DNA of 64,000 nt from Simmondsia chinensis (Eukaryota > Streptophyta > Magnoliopsida > Caryophyllales > Simmondsiaceae): positions 8,583,320 to 8,647,319 of the forward strand of contig JAGTTD010000007.1 of the NCBI GenBank assembly GCA_018398585.1. Reading direction: 5' to 3'. Position 1 is the first letter of the stretch. Each line of letters opens with the position of its first letter. The notes beneath the pieces were generated by a model. That model was not told the origin of the DNA. It did no database searches and was given only the letters and a program-made list of their open reading frames with translations. The translations under genes were made by a program, and so were the position numbers. Shown here one piece after another: positions 1-11,693 of the stretch.

Positions 1-257
1 TCCACTATTGAAGAGATTCAACAAGAAACATGATCCAACTTTCAAAAGCTTTTCGACTTTCTTGCATGCAGACAAAGACCCCCTACTCCTTAGATTCATT
101 TTCTTTTCCTTTTTTAAATAAATAATTTGGAACTACATTATCGTTATTGTACAAACACTATACTTTAAGTGTTGCAATGTTATTATTTATCCTTATGTTT
201 ATTCATGCTCATGCTGACATTTTCTATCCCTCATCTTGTGCATTTTGTTGATGACAA

Positions 258-259
<2 letters not shown>

Positions 260-291
<32 letters not shown>
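260..291. repeat. Poly-G tract
   Basis: Thirty-two consecutive G. Confidence 0.95.
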
Positions 292-292
<1 letters not shown>

Positions 293-532
293 GAGGAAAT
301 ATTGGTGTGTAATATTCATACATAGTTATGTGCTTGATTGAGAAATGTTAAAAATGATCCCTAAAATACATCAACTTAGGGGGAGCAATTGAGTTTGAAC
401 CTTAATCATGATATACATTGCTCCATAAGTTCATAGTCATGTGCATGCTTCAATAAGTGAGTACTTTTATAGTGAAATCTATACTTAAACTTTCACATTT
501 CCAAGAGAAAATACCAAATGTTTTTCATCATC

Positions 533-545
533 AAAAAGGGGGAGA
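533..545 (+). other. Polypurine tract of the copia element
   Basis: Thirteen purines in a row, placed immediately before the TG that opens the LTR at 547. This is the expected priming site for second-strand synthesis and fixes the element on the plus strand. Confidence 0.65.
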
Positions 546-546
546 T

Positions 547-2040
547 TGTTGGCTCTAAAGCCAATATTATTGTAATTTTGATGATAACAACCATTTAGTG
601 AGTCATGGGATTTAAATCGTTCTAATCTTATTTTTAAGTGACTTATAAGAAAGTTAGGAACATCAAGATTAATCAGGAATACAAAGCTTTCCAAAAGATG
701 GTAAATCAAGAAGAAAAGAGATAAAAGTTGAAGAGAAGATTCATCCAAATTGAAGAGAACGTATTCCGAGTCCCAGCATCTTAAAGTTATTTATTTTTAT
801 TGTCTAGGACTTAGGATCGGGATATATCAATTGAGTCCAAGTCTTAATATTGATATGTGATGCTCTTACAAAAATATTTTTGAAAAATATTTTAGAAATT
901 TGATTTATCAAATTTTATTTGAAAAATATTCGAGTCAAAATTAAACCAATCTAGCTTATCAATTAAAATATTTTTTAAGATAGGTGCTTTGAAAAGTATG
1001 ATCAAATCAAATAAAGATAAAATTTTAATGGGTGATAATTTAGGTTTATTTATGGAACTAATCATTTTTATGATCAAAGTTAAGTAAAAAATAAATTAAA
1101 AAAAATTGAATATATACAAAAATCAATCAATCAATTTTTTAACTTAGGGAATGTGATAAAAGTATCCCACCAATCAAGCAAATTGATCAAAACGTGTAAA
1201 TGCACCCGGGTAGGCTGAGTGTCGACACACAAGCTTACAGTAGCCACCAAGAGCTGCTGTGTGTCGACACACAGACCTTGTGTGTCGATACACAGACTGA
1301 AGAAGCTCAAAATGGCTACTTTTGACTTGATTTCTTTCCAAAACCTTTTCCTAATTTTTTGAACGTCTTATTGGCCCTAATTTGCCTATAAATAGGGATT
1401 GAATGCTTAGGTTGAAATAATCCAATGCTCTCTAAGCATTCTTTCATAAAAAGGTCTCTTACATACTTGCGCTTTAAAGGTTTGTTTTTAAGTTTTGTTT
1501 AAAACTTGTATTAGAGCATCACTTGTTTTCTTATTATTGATCTTTGAGCTTTATTGGCATATCCTTAGCTTTGGCTAAGCTTGATCAAGTGTCAATTCAC
1601 TCTTGAAACAGTGAAGAATTTGAGTGCTTTAATTTTTTCATGGTTTTATTCAAATTTGTTGCATTGAAAAGGTTGCCAACTGAGCCGACGGTTATGAAAT
1701 GATCAATTGTAAAAGGTTGGTCTTGAGCCTACGTACAGAAAGACCGGTTGTAAAGGGTGGATCCTGAGCCTGTTTTTAAAAAAAATCATCGAGCTTAGTT
1801 AAAGGTTCAAGTGACTAAGAGTACTCACTTGAGAACTGGACTAGCTTCCAATTTGGAAGTGAACCACTATAAAAATCTTTGTGCATCCCTTTTTTTTTTT
1901 TTTTTTGTTTGTCTTTATTGTTTTCATTTGACATTTATTGTCTAGCTTTTAATTAAATTTTTTGTTCATAAATTTAAATTTTTATTTATCACTAAAGAAT
2001 CTAATTCACCCCCCTCCTTGGGTTGCTATTTGGACCGTCA
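547..2040 (+). repeat. 3' LTR of a Ty1-copia (SIRE/Maximus-like) element
   Basis: The LTR begins with TGTTGG right after the polypurine tract and can be closed at a CA at 2039-2040, after which the sequence becomes antisense gypsy coding DNA. The length of about 1.5 kb and the C-rich stretch near 2007-2020 suit this lineage. A possible TATA signal lies near 1387-1396 (cctataaata). Between 1219 and 1295 a TGTGTCGACACACA-type palindrome occurs three times. The partner LTR is outside the window, so the right boundary is inferred from the change of content and no TSD could be tested. Confidence 0.55.
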
Positions 2041-4450
2041 AGAGGCAGTGTCCGCCATATAACTCAGGTTGACCCAATAAGGACAATCCCCAAACCCAAC
2101 AGTGTTGCCAGACCCGTGACTATTAAGGAGGGAGATATTACCAGCATTCAGGTCTCAAATATCTATCTGACCAAGTGTAGATGATGAAGCACAGCTATTG
2201 ACACAGACAGGAACACTATAACAATCAGCACTTTTAGTAGAATTGGGCTTATCCGACTCTAATAAAGGATCAATATCATCAACCCTATTGCACTCCAACT
2301 CATCCTTAGCCTAAGGGTGCCGAACAATGTTCGAGACCTTCGATTTTCCCTTGGGGTTTTTAAAAGAAACCTCCAACACCCTCGTCCTACAATGAATCAT
2401 AGCGTCGACCGTAGCTAAGAATGGTTGACCCAGAATAATGGGAGCATTGTGCTTTTGTCTAGGAGTAGGATCTATATCTGAGGTAATAAAATCAACAGGA
2501 AAGACAAACTTGTCAACCTGGACAAGTACATCCTCCACTACCCCATGTGGTACCCGCTATGTCCTATTAGCCAATTGAAGTGTGGCATTAGTTGGCTCAA
2601 GGTCTCTTATGCCTAATTCCTGAAAACTTGAGTAAGGGATGAGATTTACGCTCACTCATAGATCTAGCAAGGCTTTATTGGTGTAACTCTCTCCTAAGAC
2701 ACATGGAATCATAAAAGCTCCAAGGTCTTGAAACTTGGGCGGAGCTCCCAACGCTACAATTCTACTCACCTTTTAGGTGAGCCGGACCTTATTTGGGATA
2801 TGCGCTTGTGTTCGCTTCTTTTTGGTGCAAAGGTCCTTGAGGAACTTGGCATATATAGGAGTGTGTTTAATAGATTAGATGAATGGCAAGTTGATCTTCA
2901 CGTCCTTAAACACATCTATACATTCAGTCCTATTTTTGTCATCCTTCTTTTTCAGTCCTCTAAGGGCCGAAGGAAAAGGGATAGCAGGTTCGGCAAACCT
3001 ACATTGTGGGCCCTCCACGTCAGCAGTGGGGGAGGGGTCCGTGCTCTCTTTCTCAACCCCAACCTCCACATCTCAAAGGTTTCCCTCTCCAAACACTGAC
3101 ACAACTTGAACTTGCTCGTGAGGAGGCAAGTTAAGGTTAGAACTAGTTGATCCGTTGGAATTGTGAGAGTTTGGGAGGGTAACCTTCCTTCCTCTCGCCT
3201 ATGAAGTGCTTGGGCCAATTGTCCTATCTGGTCTTCTAATCTAGCTGTGGACTGAGAATGGGACTGGACCAGTTATACGTTATCCTCCATGAATTGGGCA
3301 TACGGTCCTCGAATTGAGAAGAATATCTTGGAGGTGGAGGAGGAGGTTCAGCATGCAAAACATGGTGGGTAGGTTGAGCAATATACCTCTGCCCTCCCAA
3401 AAAGGCAAGAGGGTGTGTGATACCTACTATACCAGGATTATGCTGTCTCATGGGTGGATTCTGATGGTCATTCTGTCTCCACGAGAAATTCGGGTGTTGC
3501 ACCATCCAAGATTATAAGCATTTGAGAACAGGTCACCGTTCTTCGAAAAGCGCTGCGCCGCAAATACTTGTTCCTACACAAATTCGAGAAATTGTGAGGC
3601 ATAAAGGCAGTCAAGTACAGAATGGTCAGCGTTAGAACAAATTCCATAGGTGTTGGCACGTTAGTAGGATTGGCCTGAGATGCCATGATCTGATCAACTT
3701 TCCTATTTAGCGCTTCTAACTTAAATGCGATGTCATCATTTGGTGCCATCCCATAGACACCATGTGTGCCTCCCCTAACCATTCTAGCAGATGAAGCCTG
3801 ATTAAGGGAGTTCTTGCTAAGACGCTCAAAAAGGGTCCATGCTTCATTCTCATCTTGTTGGTTAAATGCTCCCTCGCATGAAGCATTAACCATTTGTTTA
3901 TGGGACGCAGCGAGACCATCATAAAAATTTTCACTGGAGCTCACTTGGGAGATCCATGGTGGGGACAGCTCCTAAGGAGCTCCTTGAACCTGTCCCAACT
4001 CTCACAAAATTGCTCCTGGTCGTTTTGTTCAAAATTGTTGATAGTGTGCCTAACAAGCATAGTTTTAGCCTTAGCATAAAATTTGACTAAGAATCTTTGT
4101 TGAAGGTCCACTAGAGTTGTGAGTTCACCCTTTAGTAGGGAATGAAGCCACAGTTTGGCTACGTCTTTCAACGAAAAAAGGGAAAAGACGTAACCTAACC
4201 GTGTTGTGCGAGACACCTCGATAATGACTTGTTTCACAAATCTTAAGAAAGGAATCATGGTGCTCATATGGGCTCTCAATTGGCTTCCCATAGAAATTAG
4301 GAAGCATGTTGATGATCTTGGGCTTAAGTTCAAATTTTGTATTAACCAAGGTGGGTAACACAACTCCAACTGGTGCAATATGAGTTTGGGGAACAAAATG
4401 ACCCCAATAGTACAAGGAGGGGGCGCGCTAATTGTGGAGCGGGGTTGTCG
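2041..4450 (-). pseudogene. Ty3-gypsy (Athila-like) gag and protease remnant
   Basis: Minus-strand polyprotein remnant read from 4450 down to 2041. The gag core lies at about 3940-4415 in two frames: a segment with LPNFYGKPIESPYEH, then after a frameshift a stretch with AKLWLHSL and RFKELLRSCPHH, both usual in Athila-type gag. A further gag part (3468-3944) follows. The retropepsin region lies at about 2310-2760: it reads LLDL where the active-site D-x-G is expected, then LIPYSSFQELG, then GVVEDVLVQVDKF and ILGQPFLAT. Several stops and frame changes break it. Reverse transcriptase is absent because the coding region stops where the copia LTR ends at 2040, which suggests that the copia element inserted here or that this is a deletion junction. 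Confidence 0.75.
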
Positions 4451-4641
4451 GCCATGGCGGAAAAAAAAACTAATAATAAAAATGAATAATTAAATTAAAT
4501 AAACAGATAAACACAAAAAGAACAAAATAGAAAAATAAATTTTAAAAAAAAAAGTTTTTTTTTTTTTTGAAACAAAGTAAATAACTAAACAATAATATAA
4601 AAACAAATCTTGTTAATTTCTAAATCAACTTAGCGTATTGA

Positions 4642-4660
4642 TTCCCTGGCAACGGTGCCA
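4642..4660 (-). other. Primer binding site, tRNA-Asp type, of the gypsy element
   Basis: On the minus strand the site reads TGGCACCGTTGCCAGGGAA. This closely matches the TGGCGCCGTTGCCGGGGA site complementary to the 3' end of tRNA-Asp, which is usual in Athila/Tat elements. It lies 6 bp from the LTR, between LTR and gag, as expected for a minus-strand element. Confidence 0.75.
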
Positions 4661-5003
4661 AGAACTTGATGTGTTTTAAAAACGTGTTTTAAAACTATCT
4701 ACTTGCAAGCGTACGAGATTGTCGTAGCTAAATCGCGTATACGGGTCGTATCCGCAGGGAATCGGAGTTAAGTCAGATCTTGTTATTAATGAGCGGTTAA
4801 AATCAGGTTTTGAGTTGGTTTAATTGATTTGTTAACTAAAATAGAAAACCTGACAATAAAATAAATGTATCAAATCAATTGACGTAGTTTAGGGAATGAA
4901 TTTATGGTAGTTTTACTCGTATCCTGTCATTATAGTCTATTATGACAATGGTTTAAGAGGCTTAGGCTATAATCACTAACCCTAGTTTAGTATTTAAACT
5001 ATG

Positions 5004-5250
5004 GCTTAGGGCAATGAACTAGTCTAAAGGCATAACATACCATATCATTCTACGTGTAGCATATGTTATCTCATTAGCACTACTTAATTTCTTTCTTGCT
5101 CCTAATTCAATATTGAACCTGAATAAATACTTAAGTTAGGGGTTAGGGTAATGAAATAGTCTAAGGGCCTAACCCTTCACATCACCCTAGGTGTAGTATT
5201 GACTATCTTAATAGCACTAACAAATTCTTTTGCCGCTCCTAACAAAATAT
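5004..5250. repeat. Two-copy direct repeat, period about 136 bp, inside the LTR
   Basis: The segment starting near 5004 (ggcttagggcaatgaact) recurs near 5140 (ggttagggtaatgaaata). The match runs for about 110 bp and includes shared blocks such as agtctaa, gtgtag and tagcacta. The copies are clearly diverged. Confidence 0.6.
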
Positions 5251-5788
5251 TAATTTGTATAAAAGATTATGTCTAGGGTTGGGTACAACCTCAACCCAAC
5301 TCCGCGTGAAAACCAGTTATGTTATAGTGTAGGTTACAAGCTCGTAGACTAACGCTAATAATTTGAAAATCTTAATGTGGATACAAGCTCACACAAAGAA
5401 AAACAAACAATGATCATAAATTTCCCACAGGGGTGCATATATAACATAACAAAACCATTGTTTACAATAAAATACAAATCTGGGATACAACCGGCTACCC
5501 ATTCTTCATCCCTAAACTAAAAGTCTACTCCTCCATAGGAGTTCTAAATATCATGAAATCCAAGAAAGAAAATAATAATGATAAAACTAAGGACGTGACG
5601 ATTCCCATAATTGATGTTGACGTTGATCCTTACTTTGATTCCCACAATACTCCGACCACCTGTGCTTCTGCGTTTGGAAACACATTGGATCTCGTAGCGG
5701 CTTCGGGAAGGAGAGGATGAGAGGATGTGTGACAAAAGATCAAAATCCGCCGTGGTGCGTGTATGGTGCGTCCCCCTCTCCCCCTCGT

Positions 5789-5790
5789 CT

Positions 5791-5830
<40 letters not shown>
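5789..5830. repeat. (TA)n microsatellite
   Basis: About 40 bp of uninterrupted alternating T and A within the gypsy LTR. Confidence 0.9.
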
Positions 5831-5833
<3 letters not shown>

Positions 5834-6189
5834 TATTTATGAGACCTATTTGGGTTACTGAATTACAACCTGAGGGGTCATTCTTTTTTACATGTGGTTG
5901 AGTTTCTCAAAGTAGTCTTCAATAATGCCTCAATTACGTTTGATTTTGCCACTTCTAAACAATTGTTTGCTCCATTGCACTCTAAGTCGAAATGTACTTA
6001 GATTATAATAAAACACACAAGTAAAAGCTGAATATGTCGTAAGAATGAAGAATAAAATATGTAAATATAAGCCACATCATCTATACATGTCTCACATAAA
6101 GATAGAACAATATTTCACTCAAATAAAAATATAGATAAAAAGTGGTCCTCTCTCCTCAAAGACCTCCAACAGTCATTTCCAAATCACCC

Positions 6190-6645
6190 ACACGCCGCCT
6201 AGATCTGGTGCATGTGAACCAGTCCACCGTCCTCTTGGTATAGGAGTTGCATCGTCGGACTCACCGCCGCCCTACGGTTCTTGTCGTGCGATTTTCGGGA
6301 CCACTTTCAACACTAATCTCTACCTCAACAACCCTAAACCCTCCGCCTATCATCACCAAGCGTCCGCCACTGGTTGCTACGGAATCCGTCACCAATTCAC
6401 CGGATGAAGACTATAAGCTACTCCTAAAGACACCAAACATTCATCTCCTCTTCAACCCTGTTTTGAGTTTTCCCTGTTCTCGCCTCGCCGATTGTGTTTC
6501 TCCATCATCGGCCTCCGACCAACAACCCCGCCATCAGACCCACATAAGGCCTCCTCGAAATATTGAATTTCTCCCTCACCTAACTGTCCCCAACAGCCAT
6601 TGACAAACGTTTCCCTCTTCGCCCATTTTACTTCTCTCTTTCTTC
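6190..6645 (+). other. Leader region upstream of the L1 ORF1 remnant
   Basis: This is relatively C-rich DNA in an AT-rich setting. It has one open frame (6247-6603) rich in Pro, Ser and Thr with no domain I recognise. Its place directly before the RRM reading frame suggests a 5' untranslated or leader segment of the LINE. This is inference. Confidence 0.35.
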
Positions 6646-6657
6646 TTGGTTACAAAT

Positions 6658-8599
6658 ATGATGTCCTCAAACAATATAGTGTCCATTTTTGTTGATGGTC
6701 TTCCAGAACATACTTCAAACACTTGGCTTAAGGCTGTTTTTGGAGATTTTGGATTAGTCTACGACTCCTTTGTTCCACAAAGTAAAAGGGCCAAAACTAG
6801 ACTCTCTTATGGTTTTGTCAGATTCTGGCAAAAGAGTGAGGCTCTCAGAGCCATTGAGTCCATTAATGGCTGTTGGGTTGTGGGATACAAGATCAAAGCC
6901 AATTGGGCTAAACATCATAGAGGGTCGAGCAATATTTATCTCCCCAGCCAAAACCGCCAACGGGGTCCTGATGTAATTAGTGGTCAAAGAGTTGAGGATA
7001 TAGCTACCAATCATACTCTAGAGGGTTTTGGCCCAACAGCACTGGGGAGAGATGCGGTGGAACAGAATTGTCTCAAGGTCATAACAGCCATCAGGAATAA
7101 ACAAGTGGAAGCTTGGTTTGAACGGTCGATTGTGGACCATTCATATGGGAAGGATACGCTTGACAATGTCCTTAGGTTCCTTATAGAGAATAAGTTATTT
7201 GACTTGGCACCGAGAGGATTGAGCTCAAAAACCTTCATCCTTACCTGTGACTCAACCGAAGCTATGGACTGTTATCTCGGGTCCCGGATGCATGTGCTCC
7301 TTCTCAAATTCAGACTAGTGAACCGCTTTATAGAACAAACTCTTAGTACTATGACAAGAAGAGTTTGGATCTAAATACATGGTTTACCATTACATTGTTG
7401 GTCAACTGAGTGCCTCACTAGCTTAGCTGAAGTCTTGGGTAGATGCATTCAAGTTGATTCTAGAACATCGGCGGTGCGATGTGTGGATGTGGCAAAGGTT
7501 CTCATTGAGATAGGCTCCCTCTCTATTATTAAGCAGATGGTGCCAGTTAACTTTAGTGGGGGAAGCAAAATGGTATTTGTGAAAGAAGGGAACTCTGAGC
7601 TAATCCCGAACTATACAGCGAAAGTCATCGCCTTCACCGCAGTTGCTTGACTAACTAGTGAACAAGCCCCAACGCCTCATCAAATCCCTAGTGCCAATAT
7701 CACTACGGCACTTATTAACCCTGATTTGGAGCCACTTCAAGCGATGGTCCCAATGATGCGCACCACAACAACATTGGAAACGGTACGGGTTCAACCTAAT
7801 TTGGAGCGGATATTGGATGTTGTGACTATTGGTGAGGAACCGAGAATTTCGAATTCAAGTGCAACGAATGAAGGGCTGGATGCCAAGTGGCAAACGTTAG
7901 GATAGGTATCCTTCTAGTTCAATGGCCGGATACTTGGGAGGCGGCATCTGGGATGCCTCGACCCCCACGCCACATTGATTCCTTACGGTCCTCAGCCTAT
8001 GGCCCATCTTTCATTTCAAGACGTACGAGAAAACCAGCATTGGCCTCTTCTGCTACCGTGGGTTGAGAGTGATGAAGATGTATCAGCACAATCTCATACT
8101 CAGATAACATATCAGGAGAATGAAGACCCAGGAATGATAGTGAGAATGACTTCACTGCCTTTGGTCCGGAATTCCCTCCAGGCTTTGAACCCCCTGTATT
8201 GATCAGTCTTTTGCATACAGAGGATAGTACGCCCGAGATTCATAATGTGATGGTACCGGCTATGGAATGGCGGCCTAGCACAGCTCGGGTGAGAAAGGAA
8301 ACACAAATGACATCAAAGAGGGGCAAGAGAGGGCTGAAGCGAAAGATGAAAGAGAAAGAGTAGCAGGAGCTCCAGGAATTCCTGAAGGACATGTCTCCCA
8401 GAAGTAGTGTAGGAAAATCATCTAAGACAGCCAGCAAGAAGAAAAAATAGAATAGGGGGAATTGGATCGAGAGGATCATGGAAGCAGAGTATGATCAGAA
8501 GATCATGGAAGTGGAGCGAGTAATAGAGATGGGAAAAAGGATGGGTTTCAACTTTGATGGTTTCGTCCCACCTATGGTGGCAGACATTCTTGCTAAATG
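6658..8599 (+). pseudogene. L1-type LINE ORF1 remnant with RNA recognition motif
   Basis: The first ATG of the open frame is at 6658. Residues about 6-85 form an RRM: SIFVDGLPEHTSNTWL is the RNP2 strand and LSYGFVRF is RNP1, followed by a KIKANWAKHH tail. The same frame continues past single in-frame stops at 7372 (TAA), 7648 (TGA) and about 7903 (TAG), so about 1.25 kb keeps one frame with only nonsense changes. After 7372 it reads IHGLPLHCWSTECL, a block that usually follows the RRM in plant L1 ORF1 proteins. A frameshift near 8140 leads to the EFPPGFE motif, a Lys/Arg-rich stretch (8310-8450) and a C-terminal helix ending at 8599. Plant L1 elements put ORF2 right after this; none is found here. 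Confidence 0.7.
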
Positions 8600-9331
8600 A
8601 TGTAGATAGGTTTTATTGTTTAGGCTTAAGTCCTATTCTCGTTTCATATGCTAATCTTCCTGATCATCTTCTTTTTAAACCAATTATGTGCATACCTTTT
8701 TCTTAGAAATCAACACATATTATTGATATTTTTGTTTTTGATTTTTTTGAAGAAAATATTACTTAATACATTATATGAACATTAAAATAATTACAAATGA
8801 ACTTCTAGGATTAACAAACATGATATTTGAACCCACTTTAGACATAGTTAGCCTTTTTAGAATTTTCTCAAAATTACCGAGCAATTTGGACATAAATTTT
8901 ATGCATCCACAATAATCACATATAAAGTTCTTATGAAATAGCTTATACCATGATTTTCTCTCTTAGTTCACTTCACATAAGGAGACTAGAATCCATGTCC
9001 CCATATTTAGCTAATCGATCCCGGGTTTATATGAATGTAAAGTCCGGACTTATAAATCGGTCACTAGATGTTCAACATATTATAAGAACAATCAATCATT
9101 TTTTATTAAAGATAAGTACGCCCGTGGAAACGGTAATAACCAACGTCCGGTAACATATGAGTAATCAATAATCAATTAAAATTTATAATCCACGCTAAAG
9201 TAAGCATCTTTTTTTAAAAAAATAATACCACTACATGCAATGGCATGTGTTTTTTTTGGATCCAACAAGCTTTGGCATCTTTTAAAAAAAATAATAATAA
9301 CACTAAATATGAGTAATCAATAAGATACAAA
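8600..9331. other. AT-rich spacer without recognised genes
   Basis: No coding motif or RNA gene seen. The place where an L1 ORF2 endonuclease would start holds only AT-rich DNA. Confidence 0.6.
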
Positions 9332-10458
9332 TGCAGAGCACAAAATTTCAAACGAATAAATGAACGAAATAAATACACAATAAAGTAATATTTCTTGTAT
9401 TTCTTCAGTAGAAAATAGGTACAATTTTTGTACACGTATACTAATTACAAATATATGAAAATCCTCAGATTCGATCTCCACGAGACTTGATGAGTCCTTT
9501 GTTCATAACTTGGACTTGGAAACCTGAAAGAGGGCACGAGACTTGATCTCAATCAAGTGATTTTCTTCAAAGTAGATGGCTCATGGCTTAATCTCCGTCC
9601 CCAAGGATGATTTGGGCTTCTGAACTTGGAAACTTGAAGGAGGGCATGAAGCTTGATCTCAATCAAGTGACTTTCTCCAAAGTAGAGGACTCATGGCTTG
9701 ATCCCCGTCTTGAAGAATGATTTGGGTTCTAACTCTGAGGGTAGAGGGCATGAAGCTTAGTCTCTATTTCATTGAATTTGGAGGCTTTGGAAAGAAGAGT
9801 ACAAGTTGTTCTCTTTTATTTTTCTTTGGGGAGTATTTGGCTCCTTTGTTTTTCCAAGCCCCCCTCAAAGGAAGAGGGGGACCCTCTATTTATAGATGAA
9901 GAGCTCTTCAGATTTAGGCCGTGGGCTTAACCTAGTAGCACTGGACCCGAATAAACTTAAAGTTTTACAGGCTTAAACTTACTTTAGCTTTAAAACTTTG
10001 TCAGGTTAAGTTTTTGACCTTTGTCATAGAAGTTTATTTAGGCCTAAATAGATCAGAAAGCCATTTGGGTTTAATTTTGACTTGAGAGTTATTTTGGCTT
10101 GGGTTTGACTTGTAAGTCGCTTTTCGTTTAGTTTCGATCTTGAGCTTTGACTTGATCATCATTTTAGGCTTGTGCTTTGACTTGAGAGTAATTTTATTTA
10201 AGACTTGAGAAATATTTGGATTTGGACTTGGGTGCTATTTTTGGCTTGATCTGATTCGATTGTCATTTTAGGTTCAACTAGAGAGATAGTTGGGTTTGGA
10301 TTTGGACTTGGACTTGAAAGTCATTCAGAGTTTATAATTGTTTGGGCTGACCCGAATTTAGTCAAAATGTTGACTTTTAGGGGCACAAACTTAGCCAAAT
10401 GTTGAATTTCATTTAAATCACTTCCTTTACGAGGCATGACAAAATTTTTATGTCTACA
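9332..10458 (-). repeat. 3' LTR of the 11-kb element
   Basis: This 1127-bp LTR matches the right-hand LTR along its whole length apart from the LINE inserted there. The minus strand carries a TATA-like CTATAAATAGAGGG near 9884-9898; the right copy has the same box near 19065-19078. Two internal near-repeats (about 9530-9620 and 9620-9720) share CTTGAAGGAGGGCA-like and AAGTGA-like blocks. Confidence 0.75.
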
Positions 10459-11690
10459 AATTGCCCTCATTTCAAGTCAGGACAGGTGAGACTTATGCAC
10501 TTTGATGTCCTGGCTTGAAGTTTTCTTTCCGAATTCGTAATTGGAGCATATGGTGAGAACGAGGCCCTCTTTTTTTTTTTAATAAAATAATTTTAAATTA
10601 AATAATATTAAGATCGCACAAAATCAAGGCTTTAGGCAATCATCAATCTTCCATTTTTTTTTTTTTATTAAATATGGTAAATCTTTCTTCTGCTTTTTTT
10701 AGGGGGAAGTAAATCTTTGACAATCTTTCCAATTTTGACGAATTCGGTGATTTTGTTTAATATCTTTTTTTATTCATCTTTTGCTCACTATATCTGTTTT
10801 TTAACCTTTGGCTATGAATGTGAAGCGTGGCAAAGTGACAGTGGCATTTGAGGGCAGCTGTGAGAAATTTGAGATTACCCTACATTTTCAAAAAGTAAGT
10901 TTTCATTGCTTAAAACTTTTAATCGTTTTGGTTCTTCTTTTTCTTGATGCAAGATAGCTAGTATCCTTGGTTCGTATATGCTTCTAGATGTTCGAGGAGG
11001 ACAACCTAAATCCCTTTCTTTTATTTGCATCACCTTAGGCATACTAGTTTTGACAACTTTTCGCAAAGCCATTATTGTAACGATGGAATAAGGTCAAGAC
11101 ATTTTTTGATTTTTTTTAAGTGGGCAAAACGCAACATCTTCTTTTAGTTCTTTTTTTTTCTTTTTTTTCTCTTTGAATTTTTTTTTTTTTTTTGGAAGAA
11201 AACAAGTCTCCCTTTTTTTTGTATATATATATTTTTTAACAAACCCCTTTTTTATTTATTGTATTTTCTTTACGGTTCCTCTCTTTTTTTATATATATAT
11301 ATTTTTTTTGGAAATAAAATCCAGCAATTTTAACTTTTTTTCTTTATTTCTAGAAAAAATTTTGTTATTATTTTTTTTAAACTTAATTTTTTATAAAAGA
11401 AAACAAATTTCCTCTGTTTAAGCTTTTTTTTTGAAATTTTCTTTCTTGAAATTTAATTTTGAAATCTGAATTTTTTTAAAAAATAAATTCGCAATCATCA
11501 TATTTTTTTCCCCTTTTTTGTGATTTTTTTTTTTTATCCAAATTTGAATTTTTGAATTTTGTAGGTCATTTCAAACTTAGCCTCTTGTCTGCACCAAGAT
11601 TTTGAAGTAGTGACTCTTGACACAGGTATACTTCTATATGCCGCATATGCCGCATGTCTTTTTTTTTTTTTTTAGGAAATTTGTTTTGAG
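10459..11690. other. T-rich and AT-rich interior of the 11-kb element
   Basis: There are long T tracts, most densely between 11100 and 11560. On the minus strand, the purine-rich GAAATGAGGGCAATT next to the LTR (10459-10473) is the likely polypurine tract. Open frames here are low-complexity Phe/Lys strings and I do not call them genes. Confidence 0.5.
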
Positions 11691-11693
11691 AGG

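Larger units (their letters stand above)
1..546 (+). mobile_element. 3' end of the internal region of a Ty1-copia (SIRE/Maximus-like) element
   Basis: This non-coding stretch leads into an LTR. It ends in a polypurine tract (533-545, AAAAAGGGGGAGA) directly before the LTR start, and a second G-rich purine run lies near 373-386. Plant SIRE/Maximus copia elements usually carry such purine tracts before a TGTTGG LTR; that assignment rests on family knowledge. A 32-bp G run (260-291) lies inside. No reverse transcriptase or RNase H reading frame is recognisable, so the coding part must lie to the left of the window. Confidence 0.55.
4667..6079 (-). repeat. 5' LTR of the Athila-like gypsy element
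   Basis: The boundaries come from matching ends: TGATGTG at 4667 and CACATCA ending at 6079 form a perfect 7-bp terminal inverted repeat of the TG...CA type. The inner end is 6 bp from the primer binding site. The 1413-bp length suits the lineage. It contains a two-copy direct repeat (5004-5250) and a TA microsatellite (5789-5829). The other LTR is not in the window, so this is deduced from structure rather than from an LTR pair. Confidence 0.6.

Noticed and set aside
2728..3218. Several overlapping plus- and minus-strand frames in the gypsy region
   Set aside because: These are shadow frames of the decayed polyprotein between protease and gag; none matches a known domain.
11173..11421. Phe/Leu-rich membrane-like open frame
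   Set aside because: It is translation of T-rich low-complexity DNA with no family resemblance.
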